From Comamonas sp. lk (lineage in GTDB: Bacteria > Pseudomonadota > Gammaproteobacteria > Burkholderiales > Burkholderiaceae_C): a stretch of DNA of 47,325 nucleotides. Where the stretch lies: the NCBI GenBank assembly GCA_945925985.1, contig CAMELV010000032.1, positions 1-47,325 on the forward strand, read 5' to 3'. The number at the start of each line of letters is the position of its first letter. The stretch's first letter is position 1. Below are positions 17,823 to 26,276 of the stretch, one piece after another. The position numbers and the translations under genes are program-made. Below the pieces are notes generated by a model. That model searched no databases. It had not been told where the DNA came from and saw only the letters and a program-made list of their open reading frames with translations.

Positions 17823-19075
17823 GCGCTGGCCCCTGCCACCCCAGTCATCGGCATACCCAGACGAGCGCGCTCAGCGCGGGCCTGCGCCAGCACCGCCAGT
17901 GACAGCGCCAGAACGGCAATCGCCGCCACTTGAGCCGGCAGCGCCACCGGCCCGAACCACAGCCCTGCCGCCAGCGCACCTAGCACCAGCGTGGCGCGGG
18001 CGGCCTCAAAGTGCAGGGCCCAAGGCTTGCCCTCAAACACCCAGGCCATGCCCACCGCGTGTGTGACCAACAAAGTCGCATAGGCTGCGCGCTGCGGCAC
18101 GCTCAGGCTGGGTGCCGCGATCAGCAGATGGATCAGCAGGCCAAAGACCAGCGCTGAGGCCAGCAGGCCGTACACCTGCTGCCACTTCAGCGCCGGCGTG
18201 TCAAAGCGGCTGAAGGACGCCACAGGGGGCATGGCCGGGGCTGGCGCGTCGGCGCTGCCCCAACCGGGCGGTGCAAACACGCGCATCAGCTTGTTGGACC
18301 AGCCCCTTGTGCTGCGCACCTGGCGCCAGATGCCCACGTAGTTCTTGAGGTTGCCCCAGAGCGGGTTCCAGCTTTGCAGCGGCACCAGCGTGCCGTAGAC
18401 CACGGGTTCGTCATCACGCTCGGCCACATAGGTGCCAAACAGCCGGTCCCAGATGATCAGGGTGCCGCCGTAGTTCTTGTCGAGGCAATAGTCATTGCGG
18501 CCATGGTGGACACGATGGTTAGACGGCGTCACAAACACCCGGTCGGCCCAGCCCAGCTTGCCCACCAGCTGGGTGTGGCTCCAGAACTGGTACACCACGC
18601 TGATGAGGGCAATGATCACAAACACAGCGACCGGGATGCCGACAATGGCCATAGGCAGATAGAACAACCAGTAGAAAACCTGGTTGGTAGAAGACTGGCG
18701 GAGGGCCGTCGACAGGTTGAAGTCTTCACTGCTGTGGTGCACCACATGGGCGGCCCACAACAGGTTGACCTCATGGCCGCTGCGGTGCGCCCAGTAGTAA
18801 AAAAAGTCGTACATGAAAAACGCCAGAATCCAGACCCAGGGGCTCTTGAGGTCCCAGCTGAAGGCCCCCACCCGCTCCACCACCATGGCATAGACGGCCA
18901 CACTCAACAGCTTGAGCAGGGCACGAATGGTTTCGCTCATGGCGCCGATGTTGATGCTGGTCAACGCATCGTGAAGGCGGTAGACCTTGAGCCCGCGGCG
19001 CCAGGCCAGCCAGGCCTCCAGACCGACAAAGGCCATAAAAACTGGTATGGCAAACAAAATAGGACTCATGGTCAT
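17819..19075 (-). CDS. Sterol desaturase / fatty acid hydroxylase superfamily protein
   Basis: This 418-aa integral membrane di-iron enzyme has the eight-His signature of the superfamily: YYWAHRSGHEVNLLWAAHVVHHSSEDFN (HxxxH and HxxHH), then SHTQLV and NHRVHHGRNDYCLDKNYGG. The hydroxylase domain covers about residues 1-270. A further block of about four membrane helices (residues 300-418) extends the C-terminus beyond the usual length and could be a fused membrane domain. It would use O2 to hydroxylate or desaturate a lipid substrate that cannot be named. The start at 19075 has a second in-frame ATG at 19069. It is coupled to the six-helix protein gene and divergent from a LysR gene. Confidence 0.85.
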   Translation of the reverse strand: MTMSPILFAIPVFMAFVGLEAWLAWRRGLKVYRLHDALTSINIGAMSETIRALLKLLSVAVYAMVVERVGAFSWDLKSPWVWILAFFMYDFFYYWAHRSGHEVNLLWAAHVVHHSSEDFNLSTALRQSSTNQVFYWLFYLPMAIVGIPVAVFVIIALISVVYQFWSHTQLVGKLGWADRVFVTPSNHRVHHGRNDYCLDKNYGGTLIIWDRLFGTYVAERDDEPVVYGTLVPLQSWNPLWGNLKNYVGIWRQVRSTRGWSNKLMRVFAPPGWGSADAPAPAMPPVASFSRFDTPALKWQQVYGLLASALVFGLLIHLLIAAPSLSVPQRAAYATLLVTHAVGMAWVFEGKPWALHFEAARATLVLGALAAGLWFGPVALPAQVAAIAVLALSLAVLAQARAERARLGMPMTGVAGASA

Positions 19076-19144
19076 TGCACTTTCAAAAACTGTGACACCG
19101 TGTGGCGTTGCTGCGGGTCAATTCTGAAGGCCTGAACGGCAGGA

Positions 19145-19172
19145 TGCAATACTTAAAATGCATGCTGCAATA
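19145..19172. promoter_or_regulatory. Candidate LysR operator: TGCAATA direct repeats 21 bp apart
   Basis: TGCAATA occurs at 19145-19151 and 19166-19172, exactly two helical turns apart, each followed by an A/C-TT sequence. An ATGCAT palindrome lies between them (19159-19164). They sit in the 113-bp divergent region between the desaturase gene and the LysR gene, next to the LysR start codon, which suits autoregulation. This is inferred from position and spacing. Confidence 0.4.
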
Positions 19173-19188
19173 ACTTCACTGCATCGCT

Positions 19189-20100
19189 ATGCTTGATAGA
19201 CCTTCCATCCACTTTCTGGGTATTGCCGAGCATGGCAACTTGGCGCGGGCGGCCCAGGCCCTGGACATCAGCCAGCCCGCCCTGACCCGCAGCCTACAAG
19301 GGCTGGAGCGACGGCTGGGCGCCAGACTGTTCGAACGCAGCGCACGGGGCATGACGCTCACACCGATCGGCGACGCACTGAACACGCGCTTGCTTGGGGT
19401 GGCGACGCTGCTGGCCGACACGGCCGCAGAGATGAGTCAGCTTGCCTCCGGGGCGATTGGCCGCGTGCGCATTGGGGTCGGCCACATGGTGGCAGACCTG
19501 GTGCGCGACGCCCTGTTCCCCCGCCTGCTGGTAGACCGACCTGCTGCCAAGATCGAGTTTTACACCGCCATCAATGTGGACTTGTACGATCGCCTGGCCC
19601 AGGGTCAGCTGGATTTTGTGGTCGCAGGCGTGGCCAACGGCGTGCCACCGCCCTTGCAAAGCAAGGTCTTGCTGGAAGAAACCCTGGTCGCCCTGGTGCG
19701 TCAGGGCCACCCCTTGACCACCCTGGCGCAGCCAAAGCTGGCAGATTTGCAGCGCTTTGGTTATGCGTCGGCATCGGGCATTCTGCCAAGCCACCCGCTG
19801 GCAGACCGGCGTCTGGGGGAGTTCGGCGGCAAACTCCTCACGCAAACACTGACCACCAACTCGATGACCACGCTGCTGGAGGTTGTGGCCAAGACCGACC
19901 TGCTCACCATCACGGCTTGGAACGAGAGTCTGCGCAGCCGCTGGGCTGACAAGTTGGCGGCAGTTCCCTTGCCCGAGCACACGGTGAGTGGCTTTGTCGG
20001 TACCGTGCGGCGCCCGGGCAGCGGCCTGTCGCCGCTGGCCCAGTATGCGCTGGAGATCATCGAGGCTGCGTTAGCCAGCCAGCCCCGGCTGCAGCAATAG
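19189..20100 (+). CDS. LysR family transcriptional regulator
   Basis: This 303-aa LTTR has an N-terminal winged helix-turn-helix (HFLGIAEHGNLARAAQALDISQPALTRSLQGLERRLGARLFERSARGMTLT, given here as landmarks: HGNLARAAQALDISQPAL is the recognition part) and a C-terminal effector-binding domain from about residue 92 (GRVRIGVGHMVADLV, TTNSMTTLLEVVAKTDLLTI). The ligand is unknown. It is divergent from the sterol-desaturase-family gene, so that gene pair is its most likely target, as is common for LTTRs. Its 3' end overlaps convergent fdhD by 30 bp (20071-20100), an unusually tight arrangement that could let the two transcripts interfere. Confidence 0.9.
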   Translation: MLDRPSIHFLGIAEHGNLARAAQALDISQPALTRSLQGLERRLGARLFERSARGMTLTPIGDALNTRLLGVATLLADTAAEMSQLASGAIGRVRIGVGHMVADLVRDALFPRLLVDRPAAKIEFYTAINVDLYDRLAQGQLDFVVAGVANGVPPPLQSKVLLEETLVALVRQGHPLTTLAQPKLADLQRFGYASASGILPSHPLADRRLGEFGGKLLTQTLTTNSMTTLLEVVAKTDLLTITAWNESLRSRWADKLAAVPLPEHTVSGFVGTVRRPGSGLSPLAQYALEIIEAALASQPRLQQ

Positions 20101-20847
20101 ACGGTGGACCCCGCTGTAGCACAGGAAACGCCGGTTCATGGCGCGACCGATGGTGCACAGCCCGATTTGCTGCGCGACTTGCTGCCCCATCTGGGTGATG
20201 CCGCTGCGCGAGACCACAATCGGTACGCCCATCTGCGCAGACTTAATCACCATCTCGCTCGTCAGTCTCCCGGTGGTGTAGAACACCTTGTCATCGCTGC
20301 GCATCCCGTCGGGCTGGAGCCACATCCAACCGGCGATGGTGTCGATGGCGTTATGGCGACCCACGTCCTCAACAAAGGTCAGCATCTGCTCACCTTGGAA
20401 CAGCGCGCAGCCATGGACCGAGCCGGCCGACTTGTAAGTGCTCTCTTGCAGCCGGATGGCGTTGACAATGCCATAGAGCTGGGCTTGCGTGAGCGTGGCG
20501 GGTGGCAGCTGCAGTTGGTCAACCTCGGCCATCAGGTCGCCAAACACGCTGCCCTGGCCGCAGCCGGTGGTGACCACTTTTTTGGCGGTGCGGGCTTCAA
20601 TGTCTGAGATGCCCTGTCGGGTCTTGACGGCTGCGGCGCCAACGTCCCAATCCACCGTGATCGACTCAATCTCTTGCGCCGACTGAACCAGGCGCTGGTT
20701 GCGTAAAAAGCCAAGCACCAGCAGTTCTGGGTGGGCACCCAGCGTCATGAGCGTAACCAATTCGCGCTTGTCCACGTAAACTGTGAGGGCCCGTTCTGCT
20801 GGGATCGAGACCAGGCAGGCTTCACCAAATTCATTGACAGCGCTCAC
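20071..20847 (-). CDS. fdhD: Formate dehydrogenase accessory sulfurtransferase FdhD
   Basis: FdhD passes sulfur from IscS to the molybdenum cofactor of formate dehydrogenase. Family landmarks are IPAERALTVYVDKRELVTLMTLG, TTGCGQGSVFGDL (catalytic-loop Cys96), GRHNAIDTIAGW, YTTGRLTSEMVIKSAQMGVPIVVSRSG and QIGLCTIGRA. The coordinates use the GTG at 20847 (258 aa). The frame stays open upstream through LTRASAPLVQE to a CTG at 20898 that forms a CTGA overlap with the stop of the preceding gene. That longer form (275 aa) is closer to the usual FdhD length and may be the real product. The loop keeps only the first Cys of the CxxC pair seen in E. coli. It is the last gene of the formate dehydrogenase locus. 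Confidence 0.93.
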   Translation of the reverse strand: MSAVNEFGEACLVSIPAERALTVYVDKRELVTLMTLGAHPELLVLGFLRNQRLVQSAQEIESITVDWDVGAAAVKTRQGISDIEARTAKKVVTTGCGQGSVFGDLMAEVDQLQLPPATLTQAQLYGIVNAIRLQESTYKSAGSVHGCALFQGEQMLTFVEDVGRHNAIDTIAGWMWLQPDGMRSDDKVFYTTGRLTSEMVIKSAQMGVPIVVSRSGITQMGQQVAQQIGLCTIGRAMNRRFLCYSGVHRLLLQPGLAG

Positions 20848-20894
20848 CTCTTGTACCAGCGGGGCGCTGGCGCGGGTGAGACGGGGGAGCGTAC

Positions 20895-21251
20895 TCAGGA
20901 TTTCTTGGCCGGCGCGGCAGCGACCGGTGCAGCCGCGGGCGCAGATGCCGCTGGAGCAGCCGCCGCAGCCGCGCTGACATAAGGCCCAGGGTCAGTGCAG
21001 GCCGGCAAAGCCGGCGCCGGCTTGACCTCTTTGCCAGCCGCCTTGGCGGTCTTGGCGGCGTGGGCGACCACACGATCCTGCGACTTGCACAGCAGGTAGC
21101 CGTCAACCTTGCCCGCCCAGGCTGTCTTGGCCGATGCCTCTGCTGCCTTGGCTTTGGCCTCGTCGGACACGGCAGGCAGTTTGGCCAGAGCGGCTGCGCT
21201 CCAGAGCGCGACTGTGCCGGCCAGCAGCAGGGCTTTGAAGGAGTGTTTCAT
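20895..21251 (-). CDS. Small secreted Ala/Pro-rich protein of the formate dehydrogenase operon
   Basis: This 118-aa protein has a standard Sec signal peptide (MKHSFKALLLAGTVALWSAAALA). The mature part of about 95 residues is rich in Ala and Lys, with two cysteines (YLLCKSQDR and LPACTDPG) and an Ala/Pro tail that looks disordered. The two cysteines could form a disulfide in the periplasm. No known domain is recognised. It is coupled to the cytochrome b gene by an ATGA overlap (21248-21251), and its stop overlaps a candidate fdhD start. Context suggests a periplasmic accessory of the formate dehydrogenase complex; its function is unknown. Confidence 0.7.
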   Translation of the reverse strand: MKHSFKALLLAGTVALWSAAALAKLPAVSDEAKAKAAEASAKTAWAGKVDGYLLCKSQDRVVAHAAKTAKAAGKEVKPAPALPACTDPGPYVSAAAAAAPAASAPAAAPVAAAPAKKS

Positions 21252-22411
21252 ACGGCTTGCCTCGCAGGAAGGGGTTGTGCGGTGGCGGGCGGGATGGATC
21301 GCTGCGCCGGAATCTTGCCGCTTTGAATGTCATCGAGCCACAGTTCATGGTGCTCTTTGGCCCAGGTTTCGTCCACATAGCCGGTACGCATGGCCTGGTA
21401 AGCGCCCTGCATCCCGATGGTGCCCATGTAGATGTGCCCAAGAAAAAGGGCCATCATGAGTACCGCCGCAACCGCGTGGACCATGTGCGCAAGCTGCATG
21501 GTGCCCCGTTCGTACACCAGGGAGGGCAACAGTTTGTCAAGCACCAGACCCGAACCCATCACCACCAGGCCCAGCAGGAACACGCCAGCCCAGAACAGGA
21601 CCTTTTCACCGGCATTGAAACGGTGTGAAGCAACTTCTTTGCCGCCGAACATACCGCCGGCGGTCATCAGCCAGCGCATGTCTTCAGCGCGCGGCAGGTT
21701 GTCCCGCACAAAGGTGATGATCACCACCACCAACGACACGGCAAACACCGGTCCCGCAAAATTGTGCGCATTCTTCAAGGCAAAGCTGAGCCAGCCGAAC
21801 AGGGTGGCCCCGATCACCGGCAAGATGACAAACTTGCCAAAGGCCATCACCAAGCCCGATACCGCGAGGATGCAGAAGGCGATGGCGTTGGCCCAGTGGG
21901 CGGAGCGCTCCAGCGGCGTGAAACGCTCAATCTTGCGGCCGGTCTCGGCCCCGTGCAGCGCCATACTGCCCCTGCGCCAGTAAAAGACAGCAATTGCCCC
22001 CAGCACGATCAACAGCACTGCGCCGCCATAGGGAATGATCCAGTTGTTGCGCACCTGGCGCCAGGCTTCGCCGGCGTTGGTCAGGCGCGAGCCCGGGTAC
22101 TGCACAAAGGGCTGAATCAGGTTGCCAGCCTCGGGCGTGGGCAGGCTGCTGTACCCGGTGGCGCCCGCGCCAACCTGGCGCCACATCGGGGCATTGTTGC
22201 CGGGCTGCACCTTCTCGCGCTCGCCATTGGTCTGTTTGGCGTAGCCGGGATCGGCGCTGGCGTCGGGCTTGACGTCCATGATGTTTTGGCTTTGCACGCC
22301 AGCGGCAAGGGCCGGGGCTGGCGCCACCGCGCCGGCGGCCGCCTGAGTCTGCGCCAGCGCAGTGCCGCCAAACAGGGCCAGCAGCAGCGCAATGGACAAC
22401 ACTTTATTCAT
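21248..22411 (-). CDS. fdhC: Formate dehydrogenase cytochrome b (gamma) subunit
   Basis: This 387-aa membrane protein carries the quinone-reactive cytochrome b561/b556 domain in its second half (about residues 165-365), beginning at RFTPLERSAHWANAIAFCILAVSGLVMAF, whose His is a likely heme ligand. Further likely ligands are in FALKNAHNFAGPVFAV and LAHMVHAVAAVLMMALFLGHIYMGT. The N-terminal 120 residues have a signal peptide (MNKVLSIALLLALFGGTALAQ) and a periplasmic segment with a tryptophan-rich WRQVGAGATGY region, followed by one membrane helix. It would pass electrons from the FeS subunit to the quinone pool. A GGGGAGA site precedes the ATG at 22411, 12 bp after the lipoprotein gene. Confidence 0.93.
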   Translation of the reverse strand: MNKVLSIALLLALFGGTALAQTQAAAGAVAPAPALAAGVQSQNIMDVKPDASADPGYAKQTNGEREKVQPGNNAPMWRQVGAGATGYSSLPTPEAGNLIQPFVQYPGSRLTNAGEAWRQVRNNWIIPYGGAVLLIVLGAIAVFYWRRGSMALHGAETGRKIERFTPLERSAHWANAIAFCILAVSGLVMAFGKFVILPVIGATLFGWLSFALKNAHNFAGPVFAVSLVVVIITFVRDNLPRAEDMRWLMTAGGMFGGKEVASHRFNAGEKVLFWAGVFLLGLVVMGSGLVLDKLLPSLVYERGTMQLAHMVHAVAAVLMMALFLGHIYMGTIGMQGAYQAMRTGYVDETWAKEHHELWLDDIQSGKIPAQRSIPPATAQPLPARQAV

Positions 22412-22423
22412 GCGGGTCTCCCC

Positions 22424-22642
22424 TCAGTTGACGCGGCTGTAGTCGTTTTGGCCGTACTGGGCCCGCGCCTTGAGCTGCGACTCCCAACTGGCCTTGTCAC
22501 CGGCTTTCCAGCCGGACACGGTGTAGGGCTTGCCGGTGCCGACCGAGGGTGCGGTGTCTTGCGCCGGGGTGCCCAGAGATTGGGGCTTGTCGCTGCAGGC
22601 CACCAGGCCAGCAGCCGCAATCAGCGTCAAAAGCAGTTTCAT
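22424..22642 (-). CDS. Small lipoprotein of the formate dehydrogenase operon
   Basis: This 72-aa protein has a lipoprotein signal peptide with a lipobox ending AAGLVAC (Cys16), giving a mature lipoprotein of 57 residues. The mature part contains VSGWKAGDKASWESQLKARA and ends in GQNDYSRVN. I recognise no domain. It overlaps the end of fdhB by ATGA (22639-22642), so it is translationally coupled within the subunit operon. Asp does not follow the lipid-carrying Cys (sequence CSDK), so outer-membrane sorting is possible. Function is unknown; a scaffold or assembly role for the complex is only inferred. Confidence 0.72.
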   Translation of the reverse strand: MKLLLTLIAAAGLVACSDKPQSLGTPAQDTAPSVGTGKPYTVSGWKAGDKASWESQLKARAQYGQNDYSRVN

Positions 22643-23262
22643 GACTTCACCCCCGCAGCAGGGGGCTGCCCCGCCTGTTTGGCGCCATAGGCGGTGCCCC
22701 AGCCCCAGACCTCAGCCCCTTTGCCGCGCTTGAGCACGCGGTTGCGCAAGATATCGGCAATGACGTCACCGTCGCCCGCGATCAGGGCCTTGGTCGAACA
22801 CATCTCGGCACAGACCGGCAACTTGCCCTCGGCCAGGCGGTTGCGGCCGTATTTCTCGAACTCGGCCTGGCTGCCGTTGGCTTCGGGGCCGCCCGCGCAA
22901 AACGTGCACTTGTCCATCTTGCCGCGCACCCCAAAAGTGCCTTGCGACGGAAACTGTGGCGCGCCAAACGGGCAGGCGTAGGAGCAGTAGCCGCAGCCGA
23001 TGCAGACGTCTTTGTCATGCAGCACCACGCCTTCGTCGGTGCGGTAAAAGCAGTTGACCGGGCAAACGGCCATGCAGGGTGCGTCGCTGCAATGCATGCA
23101 GGCCACTGAAATTGATTTTTCGCCAGGCACGCCGTCATTGAGGGTGACTACACGACGGCGGTTCACGCCCCAGGGCACCTCATGCTCGTTTTTACAAGCC
23201 GTGACGCAGCCGTTGCACTCGATGCAACGCTCGGCGTCGCAGATGAATTTCATTCTTGCCAT
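22639..23262 (-). CDS. fdhB: Formate dehydrogenase iron-sulfur (beta) subunit
   Basis: This 207-aa four-cluster ferredoxin has four cysteine groups: CDAERCIECNGCVTACKNEH, CMHCSDAPCMAVCPVN, CIGCGYCSYACPFG and a final CTFC...CAEMCSTKAL. This pattern of four [4Fe-4S] clusters is that of NarH/FdnH-type electron-transfer subunits. It is shorter than E. coli FdnH (294 aa) and lacks the C-terminal membrane anchor. Contact with the cytochrome b subunit must therefore be made by the globular part. It has no signal peptide of its own and would be exported with FdhA by the Tat system. The ATG at 23262 follows a GGAGAA site. Confidence 0.93.
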   Translation of the reverse strand: MARMKFICDAERCIECNGCVTACKNEHEVPWGVNRRRVVTLNDGVPGEKSISVACMHCSDAPCMAVCPVNCFYRTDEGVVLHDKDVCIGCGYCSYACPFGAPQFPSQGTFGVRGKMDKCTFCAGGPEANGSQAEFEKYGRNRLAEGKLPVCAEMCSTKALIAGDGDVIADILRNRVLKRGKGAEVWGWGTAYGAKQAGQPPAAGVKS

Positions 23263-23296
23263 GGTGTTCTCCAGTCAGTTCTGTCGGGCGCGTGCT

Positions 23297-26257
23297 TTAG
23301 GCTTTTTCGACGTTGCAAACCGTTGTCTTGGTTTCCTGCATCATGGTCACGCTGTCATAACCGTAGGTGGTAGCGGTGTTGATCGCCTCGCCGCGCACAA
23401 TGGGCGCAGCGCCATTGGGGTAGTAGGCCAGCATGTCGGCACCCTGCCAGCGTCCCGAGAAGTGGAAGGGCATAAAGACCGTGTCGGGACCGACCCGCTC
23501 GGTCACCATGGCCTGAACGTTCAAGCGAGCGCCCGTGGGTGTGGAGACCCAGGCCCGCTCGCCATTGCGAATGCCCTTGTCCGCTGCCACCTTGGGGTTG
23601 ATCTCAATGAACATCTCTTGTTGCAACTCGGCCAACCAGGGGTTGGAGCGAGTCTCTTCGCCGCCGCCCTCGTACTCGACCAGTCGGCCTGATGTCATGA
23701 CCAGCGGGAACTTTTCGTGCACCTTGTCGGCGATGTTTTTGTCCTGGATGGTCTTGAACAGCGTGGGCAGGCGCCAAAAGGCTTTTTTATCGTCATGCGT
23801 CGGGTACTTGATCTGCAGATCAGCCCGATTGCCGTACAGCGGCTCACGGTGCTGAGGAATGGCGTCGGGGAAGTTCCAGACCACCGCGCGCGCCTTGGCG
23901 TTGCCAAAAGGATGGCAGCCATGGCCCTTCATGAAGACACGGATCATGCCGCCCGACGCGTCGGTCTTCCAGTTCTTGCCCTCAGCCGCAGCTTTTTCCG
24001 GGTCGGTGAGTTCGTCCCACCAGCCCAGCTTCTTGAGCAGCACGTGGTCGAGCTCGGGGTAACCGGTGGTGATGTCGGCACCTAGCGAATGCGAGCCGTC
24101 TTCGGCCAGCAGGCTCTTGCCTTCACGCTCCACGCCAAAGTTGGCGCGGAAGTTGCCCCCGCCGTCCATGACGTGCTTGGAGGTGTCGTACAGGTTGGGC
24201 GATCCCGGGTGTTTGAGCGCCGGCGTGCCCCAGCAGGGCCAGGGAAGGCCAAAGTAGTCGCCGGTGAAGTCGTAGCCGGTTTCCTTGTCCGTGCCACCCT
24301 TGGCCTTGAGCGTCTTGACATCGAACAGGTGCATGTTACGCATGTGTGCCTTCAGCCGCTCGGGACTCTGACCGGTGTAGCCAATGGTCCAGACGCAGCT
24401 GTTGATCTCGCGCAGGATGTCTTCTGGCACGGGCTCGTCCAGGCCCTTGACCTTTTGCATCTTGTAGTTTTTGGACAGTTCCTTGCCAAAGCCCAGGCGG
24501 TCGGCAAACTGCTGCATGATCATGTGATCGCTGCGGCTCTCCCACAGCGGTTCGATCACTTTCTCGCGCCATTGCAAGGAGCGGTTAGACGCGGTGCAGG
24601 AGCCACTGGTCTCGAACTGGGTGGCGGCCGGCAGCAAGTAGACCGAGCGGTTGGCATTTTGGTCTTCCGGTTTGCCTGGCATGGCGGCCATGGCGGCGGT
24701 AGCAGAGGGGTAGGGGTCAACCACCACCAGCAGGTCAAGCTTGTCCATGGCCCGCTTCATCTCCAGGCCCCGGGTTTGGGAGTTGGGCGCGTGACCCCAA
24801 AAGAACACACCGCGCAGGTTGGAGTCCTGGTCGATCAGCTCGTTTTTCTCCAGCACGCCGTCAATCCAACGCGAGACTGTCATGCCGGGCTTGCTCATCA
24901 TGGCCGGCGAGGCGAACTGCTTTTTGATCCACTCAAAGTCGACGCCCCAGGCCTTGGCGAAGTGCTTCCATGAGCCCTCCACAATGCCGTAGTAACCGGG
25001 CAGCGAGTCGGGGTTGGGGCCGACATCGGTGGCGCCCTGCACGTTGTCGTGGCCGCGGAAAATGTTGGTACCGCCACCCGACTTGCCCACATTGCCCAAG
25101 GCCAGCTGCAGGATGCAGGAGGCCCGCACCATGGCGTTACCGGTCGTGTGCTGGGTTTGGCCCATGCACCACACAATGGTGCCAGGCCGGCTCTCGTGCA
25201 GCATGGTGGCGACCTTGATCATCTGCGCCTCAGTCACGCCGCAGGCCTCTTCCACCTTGTCGGGCGTCCACTTGCTCATGACGTCTTCACGCACCTTGTC
25301 CATGCCGTAGACGCGGTCGTTGATGTACTGCTTGTCTTCCCAGCCGTTCTTGAAGATGTGGTGCAGCAGGCCGAAGAGGAAGGGGATGTCGGAGCCAGAG
25401 CGGATGCGCACGTACTCGTCAGCCCGGGCGGCGGTGCGGGTGAAGCGAGGGTCCACCACGATCATCTTGGTGCCAGTTTCTTTGGCGTGCAGCATGTGCA
25501 GCATGCTGACCGGGTGCGCCTCGGCAGCGTTGGAGCCAATGTACAACGCGACCTTGCTGTTTTGCATGTCGTTGTACGAGTTGGTCATGGCGCCATAACC
25601 CCAGGTGTTGGCCACACCGGCCACCGTGGTGGAGTGGCAAATGCGGGCCTGGTGGTCGCAGTTGTTGCTGCCCCAGAAACTGACAAACTTGCGCAGCAGG
25701 TAGGCCTGCTCGTTGTTGTGTTTGCTTGAACCCACCCAGTAAATTGAATCTGGCCCGCTGGCCTTGCGCAACTCGAGCAGCTTGACGCTGATCTCAGTCA
25801 AAGCTGTGTCCCAGCTGATGCGCTCGTATTTGCCGTTGACCAGCTTCATCGGGTAGCGCAGCCGGAACTCACCGTGACCGTGCTCGCGCAGCGCGGCGCC
25901 CTTGGCGCAATGGGCCCCTAGGTTGATGGGGGAATCGAACACCGGCTCCTGGCGGACCCAGACACCGTTTTCGACCACCGCATCGACCGCGCAACCGACC
26001 GAGCAGTGGGTGCAAACGGTGCGTTTGACCTCGATCTTGCCGTCACCCACCGCCACGCCAGAGCCGGCGGCATGGGATTTTTTGACGAGGGTGAGGCCAG
26101 AGGCGGCAATGCCCACGCCCACGCCCAGACCGGAGCGACGCAAAAACATGCGCCGGTCCATGGTCGGCAGGGCCTGCGACAGGCCGCGACGCAGGCTGTG
26201 GACAAAAGGTGAACGGGCCGGGCTGTCGGCGGTGGCAATTTTTTTGGTCAGCAACAT
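23297..26257 (-). CDS. fdhA: Periplasmic formate dehydrogenase catalytic (alpha) subunit, cysteine type
   Basis: This 986-aa molybdopterin oxidoreductase oxidises formate to CO2. A Tat signal is present (MDRRMFLRRSGLGVGVGIAA, twin Arg at 40-41). Then come the [4Fe-4S] ligands Cys82, Cys85, Cys89 and Cys117 (RTVCTHCSVGCA, GAHCAKG), and the metal ligand Cys207 in ARICHSTTVAGVANTWG, where E. coli FdnG has selenocysteine. The dinucleotide-binding domain follows at the C-terminus (MTSGRLVEYEGGGEETRSN). I start at the ATG at 26257 because GGAG lies just before it. A TTG at 26269 would read through that site. Metal (Mo or W) cannot be told from sequence. It lies downstream of the small Tat-signal protein and upstream of fdhB. 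Confidence 0.95.
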   Translation of the reverse strand: MLLTKKIATADSPARSPFVHSLRRGLSQALPTMDRRMFLRRSGLGVGVGIAASGLTLVKKSHAAGSGVAVGDGKIEVKRTVCTHCSVGCAVDAVVENGVWVRQEPVFDSPINLGAHCAKGAALREHGHGEFRLRYPMKLVNGKYERISWDTALTEISVKLLELRKASGPDSIYWVGSSKHNNEQAYLLRKFVSFWGSNNCDHQARICHSTTVAGVANTWGYGAMTNSYNDMQNSKVALYIGSNAAEAHPVSMLHMLHAKETGTKMIVVDPRFTRTAARADEYVRIRSGSDIPFLFGLLHHIFKNGWEDKQYINDRVYGMDKVREDVMSKWTPDKVEEACGVTEAQMIKVATMLHESRPGTIVWCMGQTQHTTGNAMVRASCILQLALGNVGKSGGGTNIFRGHDNVQGATDVGPNPDSLPGYYGIVEGSWKHFAKAWGVDFEWIKKQFASPAMMSKPGMTVSRWIDGVLEKNELIDQDSNLRGVFFWGHAPNSQTRGLEMKRAMDKLDLLVVVDPYPSATAAMAAMPGKPEDQNANRSVYLLPAATQFETSGSCTASNRSLQWREKVIEPLWESRSDHMIMQQFADRLGFGKELSKNYKMQKVKGLDEPVPEDILREINSCVWTIGYTGQSPERLKAHMRNMHLFDVKTLKAKGGTDKETGYDFTGDYFGLPWPCWGTPALKHPGSPNLYDTSKHVMDGGGNFRANFGVEREGKSLLAEDGSHSLGADITTGYPELDHVLLKKLGWWDELTDPEKAAAEGKNWKTDASGGMIRVFMKGHGCHPFGNAKARAVVWNFPDAIPQHREPLYGNRADLQIKYPTHDDKKAFWRLPTLFKTIQDKNIADKVHEKFPLVMTSGRLVEYEGGGEETRSNPWLAELQQEMFIEINPKVAADKGIRNGERAWVSTPTGARLNVQAMVTERVGPDTVFMPFHFSGRWQGADMLAYYPNGAAPIVRGEAINTATTYGYDSVTMMQETKTTVCNVEKA

Positions 26258-26276
26258 GGGGTTCTCCAAAAACTGC

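Noticed and set aside
25630..25660. Selenocysteine codon in fdhA
   Set aside because: The metal ligand position is an ordinary Cys codon (ICHST) and the frame has no internal TGA.
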